DNA of 6,275 nt from Undibacterium sp. (GCA_014376575.1 JACMRF010000119.1:1-6275); one strand, 5' to 3'. Numbered from the stretch's first letter, positions 1 to 6,275 are shown. The notes: generated by a model from the sequence alone, not told the origin. Numbers and translations are program-made.

Positions 1-228
1 GGCACAACAAAACAAAACTAAGTTGGCGCGGAGACAAGAGCAATCGCATGAGCCTTGTATCGCGAAAGCATTCCAGATTTCCCCACAAAAATCTCGAAAA
101 TCTCGAAAAAAAGCCCTCTATTAATAGCATGTCGATCAATTTTTCCAAGATGTCGTGAACATGGCCTTGCTTCATGCAACCGTGTTGGCAACGATACAGT
201 CTTCGTCCGCAAACTATTGATTTTATTG
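1..228. other. Left flank with no supportable gene
   Basis: I find no recognisable gene here. Several frames are open by chance: one + frame runs in from the left edge to a stop at 122-124 with a lysine/arginine-rich tail, another runs in to a stop at 156-158, a third + frame opens at 55 and continues in phase into rpmE2, and a minus-strand frame spans 18-365. None of these translations resembles a known family or has a ribosome binding site that stands out. The tail of an upstream gene ending at 124 or 158 cannot be excluded. In Burkholderiales the gene before rpmE2 is often rho, but none of these frames looks like the Rho C-terminus. Confidence 0.5.
91..108. repeat. Short tandem repeat, two 9-bp units
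   Basis: The 9-base unit ATCTCGAAA occurs twice in direct succession (91-99 and 100-108) and is followed by a run of A. It lies in the apparently non-coding left flank. No function is evident and it may be chance or replication slippage. Confidence 0.6.
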
Positions 229-234
229 TATAAT
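229..234 (+). promoter_or_regulatory. Candidate -10 box of the rpmE2 promoter
   Basis: A perfect TATAAT lies 118 bases before the rpmE2 start codon. Transcription would begin near 240-242 and give a leader of about 110 bases. No good -35 hexamer is present at 16-18 bases spacing (the sequence there is close to TCCGCA), and the TG just upstream is directly adjacent rather than in extended -10 spacing. The call therefore rests on the -10 match and its position before a gene that needs its own promoter. Confidence 0.4.
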
Positions 235-240
235 CCTCGG

Positions 241-351
241 CTGGCATTTGGCCACACGTTATATTTAACCAGGCAAGTGATACACAATCGGGTCAAGAAG
301 CAAGGCGACCGACGAAGTGAGTATTGGCTACCGATTTTTTTCGAGGCAAGC
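241..351 (+). promoter_or_regulatory. Probable 5' leader of rpmE2
   Basis: This is the stretch between the presumed transcription start and the L31 start codon. It holds a short hairpin candidate TGGC/GCCA near 242-254, and a second pairing of TCGGGTC (288-294) with GACCGA (307-312), six pairs with one bulged G. An imperfect AT-rich palindrome, GTTATATTTAAC, sits at 258-269. The Shine-Dalgarno GAGG is at 343-346, five bases before the ATG. L31 messages in other bacterial groups carry autoregulatory leaders, so this one could do the same, but I recognise no known leader structure here. Confidence 0.3.
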
Positions 352-624
352 ATGAGAAACGGCATACACCCAAACTATCGTGAAGTTTTGTTCCACGATG
401 TTTCCAATGATTTCAAATTTGTTACGCGTTCTACGATCAACACACGTGACAAAATGGAATTTGAAGGTAAAGAATATCCATTAGTTAAGATCGAGGTTTC
501 TTCTGAATCTCATCCTTTCTACACTGGCAAACACAAAATTGTCGATACTGCTGGTCGCGTTGATAAATTCCGCAAGAAGTTTGGTGCCATCGGTTCCAAA
601 ACTTCAGTTGTTGAATCAAATTAA
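352..624 (+). CDS. rpmE2: 50S ribosomal protein L31 type B
   Basis: This 90-residue protein is L31 of the large ribosomal subunit, which lies at the bridge between the subunits. It belongs to the type B (zinc-free, C-minus) form: the family hallmarks [11 protein letters not shown] at residues 4-14, [15 protein letters not shown] around 46-60 and a VDKFRKKFG segment near 70-78 are present, and the protein has no cysteine, so the zinc-binding cysteines of type A L31 are absent. Length fits the type B family (about 85-90). The start at 352 is chosen because homologues begin just before the HPNYR motif and GAGG lies five bases upstream. An open frame continues upstream in phase to 55, but it resembles nothing and would add about 100 unexplained residues. 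In gammaproteobacteria the C-minus paralogue is under Zur control; in many Burkholderiales type B appears to be the normal L31, so constitutive expression is more likely. The gene forms its own transcription unit closed by the terminator that follows. Confidence 0.96.
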   Translation: MRNGIHPNYREVLFHDVSNDFKFVTRSTINTRDKMEFEGKEYPLVKIEVSSESHPFYTGKHKIVDTAGRVDKFRKKFGAIGSKTSVVESN

Positions 625-643
625 TCAGATTTGTTGTACAAAT

Positions 644-671
644 AAAAAAGGCAGCCCAGGCTGCCTTTTTT
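644..671 (+). terminator. Intrinsic terminator after rpmE2
   Basis: A GC-rich stem GGCAGCC (650-656) pairs with GGCTGCC (659-665); in practice six pairs close a CCAG tetraloop. It is preceded by six A (644-649) and followed by six T (666-671), which extend the hairpin and supply the U-tract. Because of the A-run on the left it could also terminate minus-strand transcription. It lies 19 bases after the rpmE2 stop and separates L31 from the glycosyltransferase. Confidence 0.93.
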
Positions 672-725
672 ACATAAATTTTTATATCATTTCTTTCCTA
701 AGTTAATTGTTTCTCCTCTAGATAT

Positions 726-2444
726 ATGAAGCCAGTCCGCCTTCCTGCTGCTGCGACCAATGCGCTCCCGCGCTGGAGCATTCTTGCTTTATGCCTGCTC
801 TATATCTTGCCCGGCCTCATCGGTCGAGACCCCTGGAAAGGTGAAAACGACGCCGCCAGCTTTGGCATCATGTGGACGATGGCACACGGCAATCTCCGTG
901 ACTGGTTATGGCCACACATTGTCGGCATGCCCATGCCGGAAGAAGGTCCCCTGGCATTCTGGATCGGCGCGCTCTGCATCAAATTATTTGGCTGGTTGCT
1001 CGGCGACCCTATGGCCGCGCGCTTATCAACCGGATTCTTTTTCATTTTAGGCGCCGTATCGGTCTGGTACACCACCTATTTACTCGGCCGCAGGGCAGAA
1101 GCGCAACCACTTAAATTGGCATTTGGCGGTCAGCCGGAACCCAAAGATTTTGGCCGCACCTTAGCCGATGGCGCCTTACTCATTTATCTCGGCTGTCTTG
1201 GCTTATTGGTACGCAGCCATGAAACCAGCGCAGAAACCCTGCACATTTCTCTCGTTGCCTACGCCCTTTATCTTTGCGCAAGATTATTTGACGCACCGAC
1301 AAAACGCACGGCACTCAAACTAGGCTGTATTTTGGGCCTGCTTATCTTGACCCGTGGCTGGATATTACCTATCGCCTTATGTATCAGCTTAATTTTCCTC
1401 TGCGTTTATCGCGGCCAAAAACACCTCATCGCCCTCATCGGTGTCGCCCTGCCCGTCGCGGCGCTTGTCGCTGGTAGCTGGTTGTTCGCGATAGATATCC
1501 TGCACCCTTTTGATAGCTCACCGTATCAGTCGTGGATGCAATGGAATTATCGCCAGATCGGTTTTCCTTCTTTTGCCAGCGTCACCTACTTCTTCAAATA
1601 TGGCATCTGGTTTGCGTGGCCGGCATGGCCATTTGCCGCTTGGGCAGTGTATGCCTGGCGCAAACAAGAGCGTGCCTTGCACATCGCTTTGCCAATGGCA
1701 TTTATTCTCTGCTTCAGCTTGTTGGCGCTCATTAATAATTTCCCTGAAGAAGGCATCCTTTTGCCGATACTGCCAGCGCTGGCAATTCTGGCGGCATTTG
1801 GCTTACCGACAATGAAGCGCAGTGCCATCAATGCGGTAGACTGGTTTTCGGTCACGGTGCTCACTGGGGTAGCTGCAATTGTGTGGCTAGGCTGGATCGC
1901 CGAACAAACCGGATGGCCTCCTGCAATTGCAAAAAAAATTCTACGTCAGGTGCCAGGTTATTTACCCGAATTTAATCTCTTTACGTTTGTCATTGCTTTG
2001 GTAACGACCATCTTGTGGTTCCGTCTGGTTTACTGGCGTATTTCTCGCCAACCGTCGGTATTGTTGCGTGCAGTTGTGCTCTCTAGCGGCGGGGTTATTT
2101 TGCTGTGGCTATTGCTCATGACACTTTGGCTACCGCTGATCAACCATCGCATCACGTATGCGGTCGTTTCGGCGCAAATCTCAGAAAACCTAAACGCGCC
2201 TTATCGCTGTATCGACAGTAACGTAGGTGCTTCGCAACGCGCCTCGTTTGCTTATTTTGGTCACCTCCATTTTGCAGGATTCTCTGAGCAAAATTGCGAT
2301 GTGTTACTTCTGCAAAGCAAGACGCGCTCGCCAATTACGGCACAGGTATCGCCAGTCAATTATCCTGGGAAATGGGAATTACTCTGGGAAGGTCATCGCG
2401 CTTCAGACAATGATGAGTTATTTTCGCTGTATCGAAAAAAATAA
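726..2444 (+). CDS. GT39/ArnT-like integral membrane glycosyltransferase (GT-C fold)
   Basis: This 572-residue inner-membrane protein has the plan of lipid-phosphate-sugar-dependent GT-C glycosyltransferases (PMT/ArnT type). TM helix 1 (about 17-33) is followed by a periplasmic loop with GRDPWKGEND (33-42), where D35 and E40 or D42 stand in the place of the catalytic acidic pair of the family. EEGPLAFW (72-79) corresponds to the KPPLYYW-type motif that opens the second helix. Roughly a dozen hydrophobic segments run to about residue 470. The last 100 residues form a soluble, probably periplasmic tail with two cysteines (RCIDSN and EQNCDV) that might form a disulfide. Such enzymes move a sugar from a polyprenyl-phosphate carrier to lipid A, a glycan or a protein; donor and acceptor cannot be read from the sequence. 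The start is the only sensible ATG, yet no Shine-Dalgarno sequence precedes it, only a pyrimidine-rich stretch (711-720). It could be transcribed together with the c-di-GMP gene 90 bases downstream. Family confidence is high, substrate unknown. Confidence 0.85.
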   Translation: MKPVRLPAAATNALPRWSILALCLLYILPGLIGRDPWKGENDAASFGIMWTMAHGNLRDWLWPHIVGMPMPEEGPLAFWIGALCIKLFGWLLGDPMAARLSTGFFFILGAVSVWYTTYLLGRRAEAQPLKLAFGGQPEPKDFGRTLADGALLIYLGCLGLLVRSHETSAETLHISLVAYALYLCARLFDAPTKRTALKLGCILGLLILTRGWILPIALCISLIFLCVYRGQKHLIALIGVALPVAALVAGSWLFAIDILHPFDSSPYQSWMQWNYRQIGFPSFASVTYFFKYGIWFAWPAWPFAAWAVYAWRKQERALHIALPMAFILCFSLLALINNFPEEGILLPILPALAILAAFGLPTMKRSAINAVDWFSVTVLTGVAAIVWLGWIAEQTGWPPAIAKKILRQVPGYLPEFNLFTFVIALVTTILWFRLVYWRISRQPSVLLRAVVLSSGGVILLWLLLMTLWLPLINHRITYAVVSAQISENLNAPYRCIDSNVGASQRASFAYFGHLHFAGFSEQNCDVLLLQSKTRSPITAQVSPVNYPGKWELLWEGHRASDNDELFSLYRKK

Positions 2445-2470
2445 GATGCTGCGTCAATTTATTCAGCTGT

Positions 2471-2495
2471 CAATCAACTTGCCTATTCATGATTG
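2471..2495. repeat. Short inverted repeat between glycosyltransferase and c-di-GMP gene
   Basis: CAATCA (2471-2476) and TGATTG (2490-2495) are exact reverse complements separated by 13 bases, in the 90-base gap before the CHASE-GGDEF-EAL gene. There is no T-run after it, so it is not an intrinsic terminator. It could be an operator half-site pair or chance. I found no convincing -35/-10 pair in this gap. Confidence 0.3.
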
Positions 2496-2523
2496 CCGCG
2501 ACACATGTTCAAAAAAATATGTC

Positions 2524-2530
2524 GAGGCGG
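2524..2530 (+). promoter_or_regulatory. Ribosome binding site that fixes the c-di-GMP gene start
   Basis: GAGGCGG lies with its GAGG seven bases before the ATG at 2535. Upstream in-frame candidates (TTG at 2493, ATG at 2505) lack a comparable site and would only add a short basic peptide, so 2535 is preferred. Confidence 0.7.
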
Positions 2531-2534
2531 CACC

Positions 2535-5249
2535 ATGAACCAGATCAATATGGCGAGGTTTTTTAATATCAAGGCAACGCCTGCCGCGATCCTTACCGCA
2601 ATCGTTTTCTTTTCTATCACTGCATGGCTCTGCTTGTTGACACTACAAGCCTCAAAAGAAAATGCACAACGTCGATTACAAGAAAACGTTTTTCAGCACC
2701 ATTCCACGATACAAAATGAGCTTGAACATGAAGTATCACGCTTAGAATCGTTTGTGAGCTTTTACAATATCTCACCTAATTTTGATCGCTATGCATTTCA
2801 TTCTTTTGCGAAAATTGAAAATCAGCCTTGGTTAGTTGCTAAATTATTTTCCAAAAGAGTCAATTTTCACGACTTCAGCGGCTTTGAAAACGCCGTTAAA
2901 ATCGATACGAGCGTCGATGTACGTGGTTACCCAAAATTTAAAATTCAAGACAAGGTCGCGCGTGAAGATGCGCTCGTCGCGCTTTACATGGAGCCGCGCC
3001 AAACACTGCAAAGTATTCATGGTCTCAATTTAGAAAAATGGTTTACCAACGGTAGTAAACGTATGAAGGAGATTGGCCAACCACTCTCTTTTATAGCCAA
3101 CAAAAATCACCCTATCCTAGATGAAAAAGACATAGTCATTTCTATTCCTGTGTACGAAATAGGCCTGCCTGTTCGTTCCGTCACACAAAGAAAAATTGCA
3201 TTTAGCGGTGCGTTTACTACGGTCATCTCGATAGAAAAATTATTACAACACCTGTTCGGCTCGGCCAATTTACAACTGACTCATGCCACGCTCACCGGCA
3301 CAGGGATGGAAGACGAAGTCATCCATATCGAGGTAACTGGTAACGCATCTGAAAAGCAGGTTAGCCAATTTTTTCCCGAAACGCATACGTTCACATTACC
3401 CTTAATTGTTCCAGGAAAAAAATGGCAAATACGCTATGACATACGGTCTACTGAGGATGTCGTTGACCGTAATATTGTCTGGGTGATTGCGCTCATCGGC
3501 ACCTTACTTTCTCTTTTTGCGACCGGCTTTGTCTACGTCACCGTGCAGACAGGAAAAATAGCCATTCACCTCGCACGCGAAATGACAAGCGCTTTGCATA
3601 TCAGCAAAACCTCGCTATTAGAAACGCAACGCCTCGCGAGGATGGGTAGTTTTCAACTCAATAATCAGCGACACGTAACAGCATTAACTGGCAACATTCA
3701 GCTGCTATTTGGTCTATTACCAGATCAAAAAATTGAGACGCTGGCCCATATTTTGCAGCACGTCGATCCTGAAGATGCTTTCATCTTCAATGACATCATC
3801 GACGCCGCAATGGAGACCTCACTTCATACACATCAAATAATACAAATCATCGGGCAAGCGCCATCCTGGCTCAACCTGATTATTGATTCCAGCAATACAG
3901 AACCTGATGCATCGCTACGCATTATTGCCATGGATGTGACAGAAAAATATCTGGCAGAACAAAAAATCAAGCACCTTGCTTATCAAGATACGCTGACAGG
4001 CTTAGCCAACCGCGCAAGTCTGCGTCTGGCGACCGATAAGGCACTGGAAAATTCGCGCATGTCGGGTAGCAAACTTGCCCTGCTCTTTCTTGATCTTGAT
4101 CGTTTCAAATTCATCAATGACTCTGTTGGTCACGACATAGGCGATCTGGTTCTCACAGAAATAGGACAGCGTCTTCGCTGCGCAGTCAAAAGCAGAGATT
4201 TCATTGCCCGTCTTGGCGGCGATGAATTCGTCATTTTAGTAGAAGAACTTGACTCGGATATTGATCTGCGCATGATTGCCAACCGGATTCTCTCGCTGGT
4301 TTATGCCCCAATGATCATCGGGCAGCACACCTACTATCTCACCACCAGCATCGGTATTTCGGTTGCTGAAAATGGTCTGCCTGGTGTTGACGTCCTGATG
4401 AAGCAGGCAGACATTGCCATGTACCACAGCAAAGAAAAAGGCAAAAATAAATATACAGTTTTCTCCAGAGAAATCGCCGTTGAACTTGAGAAAAAAACCA
4501 GCCTGGAACGAGAAATGCGCGTTGCCATTAATGAGTCTCGCTTCGTCCCCTACTATCAGCCGCAATATCGCGTCGATACAGATCAATTATGTGGTGTAGA
4601 GAGTCTGCTACGCTGGGATCATCCTGGTAAAGGCCTGATTCCTGCCAAAAATTTCATCAAAACGGCGGAAGAATCGGGCTTGATTATTCAAATCGGCAAC
4701 CAGGTATTGATCGATGTCTGCAACACGGTCGCGCAATGGAACATGCCGGATGATTTTGTCGTTGGCGTCAATGTATCGAGCTTACAATTTTTCCAGGCGG
4801 GCTTTGTCGATTTTGTCATTCAGACGATACGCCAGGCAGGTATTGCGCCACAAAGACTAGAAATTGAAGTCACAGAAACCATGATCATGCAAGATACCGA
4901 AGTCGCCAAAACCTGTCTGGAACAACTCCATGCTTTTGGCATCGGTGTCAGCATTGATGATTTTGGTACCGGCTATGCCTCACTGACTTATTTGCGCGAT
5001 TTTCCTGTTCAGCGCATTAAAATTGATCAACGCTTTGTCAGTGGCCTCACTGACAACCACAAAGACAGAGCCATCGTCAAAGCGATTTCTACACTTGGCC
5101 ATGATTTCGGCATGCAAGTTATCGCTGAAGGGGTAGAGACTGAAGAACAATTACGCTCTCTGGCCACCTTGGGCTGCGATATATACCAAGGCTGGCTGCG
5201 TACCGTGGCCTTATCAGCAGATGACATAAAACAATTGCTCTCCCGTTGA
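2535..5249 (+). CDS. Membrane CHASE-PAS-GGDEF-EAL c-di-GMP cyclase/phosphodiesterase
   Basis: This 904-residue inner-membrane protein is a hybrid c-di-GMP enzyme. Order: TM1 (about 16-37); periplasmic CHASE-type sensor (about 75-250; FSKRV 105-109, YMEPR 151-155, SIPVYE 203-208); TM2 (about 313-338); PAS-like domain (about 365-475; MGSFQL, HVDPED 409-414, DVTE 467-470); GGDEF (about 480-645); EAL (about 655-904). The cyclase half looks intact: DTLTGLANR at 485-493, DLDRFKFIND at 520-529 and GGDEF at 561-565. The inhibitory RxxD site reads KSRD (552-555), so its first arginine is lysine. The EAL signature is ESL (689-691), with the metal-binding glutamate kept. Other expected residues are present: N746, E778, D808/D809 in DDFGTG, K829, E865 and Q885. 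The end reads QGWLRTVAL where most relatives have QGY.FS.PL. Both activities are therefore possible, presumably set by a periplasmic ligand. A solute-binding protein follows 61 bases later. Family call is firm; the net direction of activity is not known. Confidence 0.93.
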   Translation: MNQINMARFFNIKATPAAILTAIVFFSITAWLCLLTLQASKENAQRRLQENVFQHHSTIQNELEHEVSRLESFVSFYNISPNFDRYAFHSFAKIENQPWLVAKLFSKRVNFHDFSGFENAVKIDTSVDVRGYPKFKIQDKVAREDALVALYMEPRQTLQSIHGLNLEKWFTNGSKRMKEIGQPLSFIANKNHPILDEKDIVISIPVYEIGLPVRSVTQRKIAFSGAFTTVISIEKLLQHLFGSANLQLTHATLTGTGMEDEVIHIEVTGNASEKQVSQFFPETHTFTLPLIVPGKKWQIRYDIRSTEDVVDRNIVWVIALIGTLLSLFATGFVYVTVQTGKIAIHLAREMTSALHISKTSLLETQRLARMGSFQLNNQRHVTALTGNIQLLFGLLPDQKIETLAHILQHVDPEDAFIFNDIIDAAMETSLHTHQIIQIIGQAPSWLNLIIDSSNTEPDASLRIIAMDVTEKYLAEQKIKHLAYQDTLTGLANRASLRLATDKALENSRMSGSKLALLFLDLDRFKFINDSVGHDIGDLVLTEIGQRLRCAVKSRDFIARLGGDEFVILVEELDSDIDLRMIANRILSLVYAPMIIGQHTYYLTTSIGISVAENGLPGVDVLMKQADIAMYHSKEKGKNKYTVFSREIAVELEKKTSLEREMRVAINESRFVPYYQPQYRVDTDQLCGVESLLRWDHPGKGLIPAKNFIKTAEESGLIIQIGNQVLIDVCNTVAQWNMPDDFVVGVNVSSLQFFQAGFVDFVIQTIRQAGIAPQRLEIEVTETMIMQDTEVAKTCLEQLHAFGIGVSIDDFGTGYASLTYLRDFPVQRIKIDQRFVSGLTDNHKDRAIVKAISTLGHDFGMQVIAEGVETEEQLRSLATLGCDIYQGWLRTVALSADDIKQLLSR
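5035..5056. repeat. Perfect 9-bp hairpin inside the EAL coding region
   Basis: TTGTCAGTG (5035-5043) and CACTGACAA (5048-5056) are exact reverse complements around a GCCT loop. It lies in the codons for the segment FVSGLTDN, about 195 bases before the gene ends. There is no U-tract after it. It may be accidental, or it may affect translation or transcript stability. Confidence 0.5.
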
Positions 5250-5299
5250 TATAGATGTAAAAATGGATTCAGCAAGACCAACAGATACACTCAAATGAT

Positions 5300-5303
5300 G
5301 GAG
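5300..5303 (+). promoter_or_regulatory. Ribosome binding site of the solute-binding protein gene
   Basis: GGAG stands seven bases before the ATG at 5311, a good spacing, and supports that start over the nearby out-of-frame ATGs at 5295 and 5298. The 61-base gap after the c-di-GMP gene contains no terminator hairpin and no clear promoter, in keeping with read-through from upstream. Confidence 0.65.
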
Positions 5304-5310
5304 TACGTTG

Positions 5311-6275
5311 ATGAAATCGATACGCCGCCAGCTGCTTAACATCTCCGCTAAAACACTACTGCTAGCACCAATCGCGCCGTGGCTCTCATCTTTCGCTGCC
5401 TCAGCGCACGCCAAAAATGGTGATCACGTGCTCAGGGTAATGATCCCGTCGCTACCTCACTTTGAACTGGTCAAACAAAATCTTAAACAATTCGCCATCA
5501 CGAACAACATCGCGATCGAGATTGATGCGCTGCCCTATTTAGACATGCGCACGATACAGTTGGCCGAATTACAGAAAAAACAAGGTAAGTACGACCTCAT
5601 CATCCTGCTCGCCGCGTGGAAGACAGAATTTGTCGCGCTCAAGCTCCTGAGCAACTTATCCCAAGAACAAAAATCAGGTAGGCTCAAGATCGATGACATT
5701 AATGATTTTGTCCCCGCCTACTTAACGATGGCGGGTAAAGTCGGTGGCGACAAAGGATATCTAAATGGCCCTAACGCCCAATTGTTCGCATTGCCACTAG
5801 GCACAGACACCAGCATCCTCGCCTACCGCAGCGACCTCTTCCAAAAACACAATTGGAAGCCACCCGTTAATTATGATGAATTGCTCGTGCTATTGCCACT
5901 CATACGCAAACACGAACCCAACATTATTCCGCTCTGCAGCCGAGGCGCGCGCGGTCACCAGATAACGCACGCATGGCTACTGCACTTCAACGCCTTTGGT
6001 GGCGAAGTATTCGATAAAAACTGGCGCCCCACCATCAACAATGCCGCTGGGCTCAAGGCGATAGAAGTCTTAAAAGCGATCAACAGCACCACGCGAGGCG
6101 GCATACTTGGTAATCTATTTGCTGATATGGGCAATGCCTTTATCTCGGGCAATGCGGCCATGTATCTCGATTCCTCCACCGTTTTCGGCATTATTAATGA
6201 CCCTGTCAAATCCATGGTGCAAGACAAGGTTGCCTACAGCCTACATCCAAAGGGTACGATCTATTCTTCAGAAAC
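5311..6275 (+). CDS. ABC-type extracellular solute-binding protein, family 1 (3' end beyond window)
   Basis: The frame is open from the ATG to the right edge, giving 321 residues of what is normally a protein of about 400-450. It resembles the MalE/UgpB-type (family 1) periplasmic binding proteins that deliver sugars or related solutes to an ABC transporter. An N-terminal signal peptide ends near SAHA (31-34, AxA-type site); its n-region reads SIRRQLLN, so export by Tat as well as Sec is possible. The mature start LRVMIPS is the first beta strand of the binding fold. The family hallmarks LPLGTDTSILAYRSDLF (161-177) and GNAAMYLDSS (280-289) are present, as is an AFGG-type segment after the hinge. 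The ligand cannot be read from the sequence. The gene lies 61 bases after the CHASE-GGDEF-EAL gene on the same strand, so the two may be co-transcribed; the protein may feed a transporter encoded further right, or present a ligand to the sensor. No frameshift is visible. Confidence 0.85.
   Translation, partial: MKSIRRQLLNISAKTLLLAPIAPWLSSFAASAHAKNGDHVLRVMIPSLPHFELVKQNLKQFAITNNIAIEIDALPYLDMRTIQLAELQKKQGKYDLIILLAAWKTEFVALKLLSNLSQEQKSGRLKIDDINDFVPAYLTMAGKVGGDKGYLNGPNAQLFALPLGTDTSILAYRSDLFQKHNWKPPVNYDELLVLLPLIRKHEPNIIPLCSRGARGHQITHAWLLHFNAFGGEVFDKNWRPTINNAAGLKAIEVLKAINSTTRGGILGNLFADMGNAFISGNAAMYLDSSTVFGIINDPVKSMVQDKVAYSLHPKGTIYSSE

Noticed and set aside
55..351. N-terminal extension in phase with rpmE2, giving a 189-residue protein
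   Set aside because: The added residues match nothing, the extension crosses the likely promoter, and L31 family members start at the ATG at 352, which has its own ribosome binding site.
18..365. Minus-strand open frame of 115 residues
   Set aside because: It overlaps the start of rpmE2, its translation resembles no family, and it has no obvious ribosome binding site.
669..697. Promoter for the glycosyltransferase gene (TTTACA with a TATATC box)
   Set aside because: The two elements are far too close to each other for a sigma-70 promoter, and TTTACA overlaps the terminator U-tract.
2493..2534. Earlier start (TTG 2493 or ATG 2505) for the c-di-GMP gene
   Set aside because: No good ribosome binding site; ATG 2535 has GAGGCGG at suitable spacing and gives a normal N-terminus before TM1.
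4236..4586. Minus-strand open frame of 116 residues inside the GGDEF-EAL gene
   Set aside because: It is antisense to conserved GGDEF and EAL coding sequence and looks like a mirror of the codon pattern.
5955..6227. Minus-strand open frame of 90 residues
   Set aside because: It lies opposite the clear solute-binding protein frame and has no recognisable product.

Overview
The window looks like a piece of a betaproteobacterial chromosome, most likely Burkholderiales and possibly an Oxalobacteraceae-like lineage. Two things suggest this: the ribosomal protein L31 is the zinc-free type B form with the N-terminal pattern seen in Burkholderiales, and the GT39-type membrane glycosyltransferase has a C-terminal soluble tail that I recall from that order. 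Base composition is moderate rather than GC-rich. The family-level guess is recall, not a search result.

Layout, left to right, all genes on the + strand. Positions 1-228 hold no gene I can support. A TATAAT box at 229-234 and a leader of about 110 bases precede rpmE2 (352-624, L31 type B), which ends in a strong intrinsic terminator (644-671). A 572-residue GT-C glycosyltransferase follows (726-2444), with no visible Shine-Dalgarno sequence. After a 90-base gap comes a 904-residue membrane c-di-GMP protein (2535-5249): TM helix, periplasmic CHASE sensor, TM helix, PAS-like domain, GGDEF, EAL. A 61-base gap without a terminator leads to an ABC-type periplasmic solute-binding protein (5311 to beyond the window edge), which is cut off at the right.

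How they may work together: L31 is an independent housekeeping unit closed by its own terminator. The last two genes are close and co-directional, each with its own ribosome binding site, and probably form an operon. Both face the periplasm: one binds a solute, the other has a periplasmic CHASE ligand domain controlling c-di-GMP synthesis or breakdown inside. The binding protein may present a ligand to the CHASE domain, or simply start a sugar-type ABC transporter operon. The sequence to the right would tell. The glycosyltransferase may be read into this unit, but nothing in the sequence proves it.

No RNA gene, CRISPR array, insertion sequence or prophage signal was seen. The window is mostly ordinary; the points worth a second look are the CHASE-GGDEF-EAL/solute-binding pair, the altered motifs in the EAL and GGDEF domains, and the rpmE2 leader.
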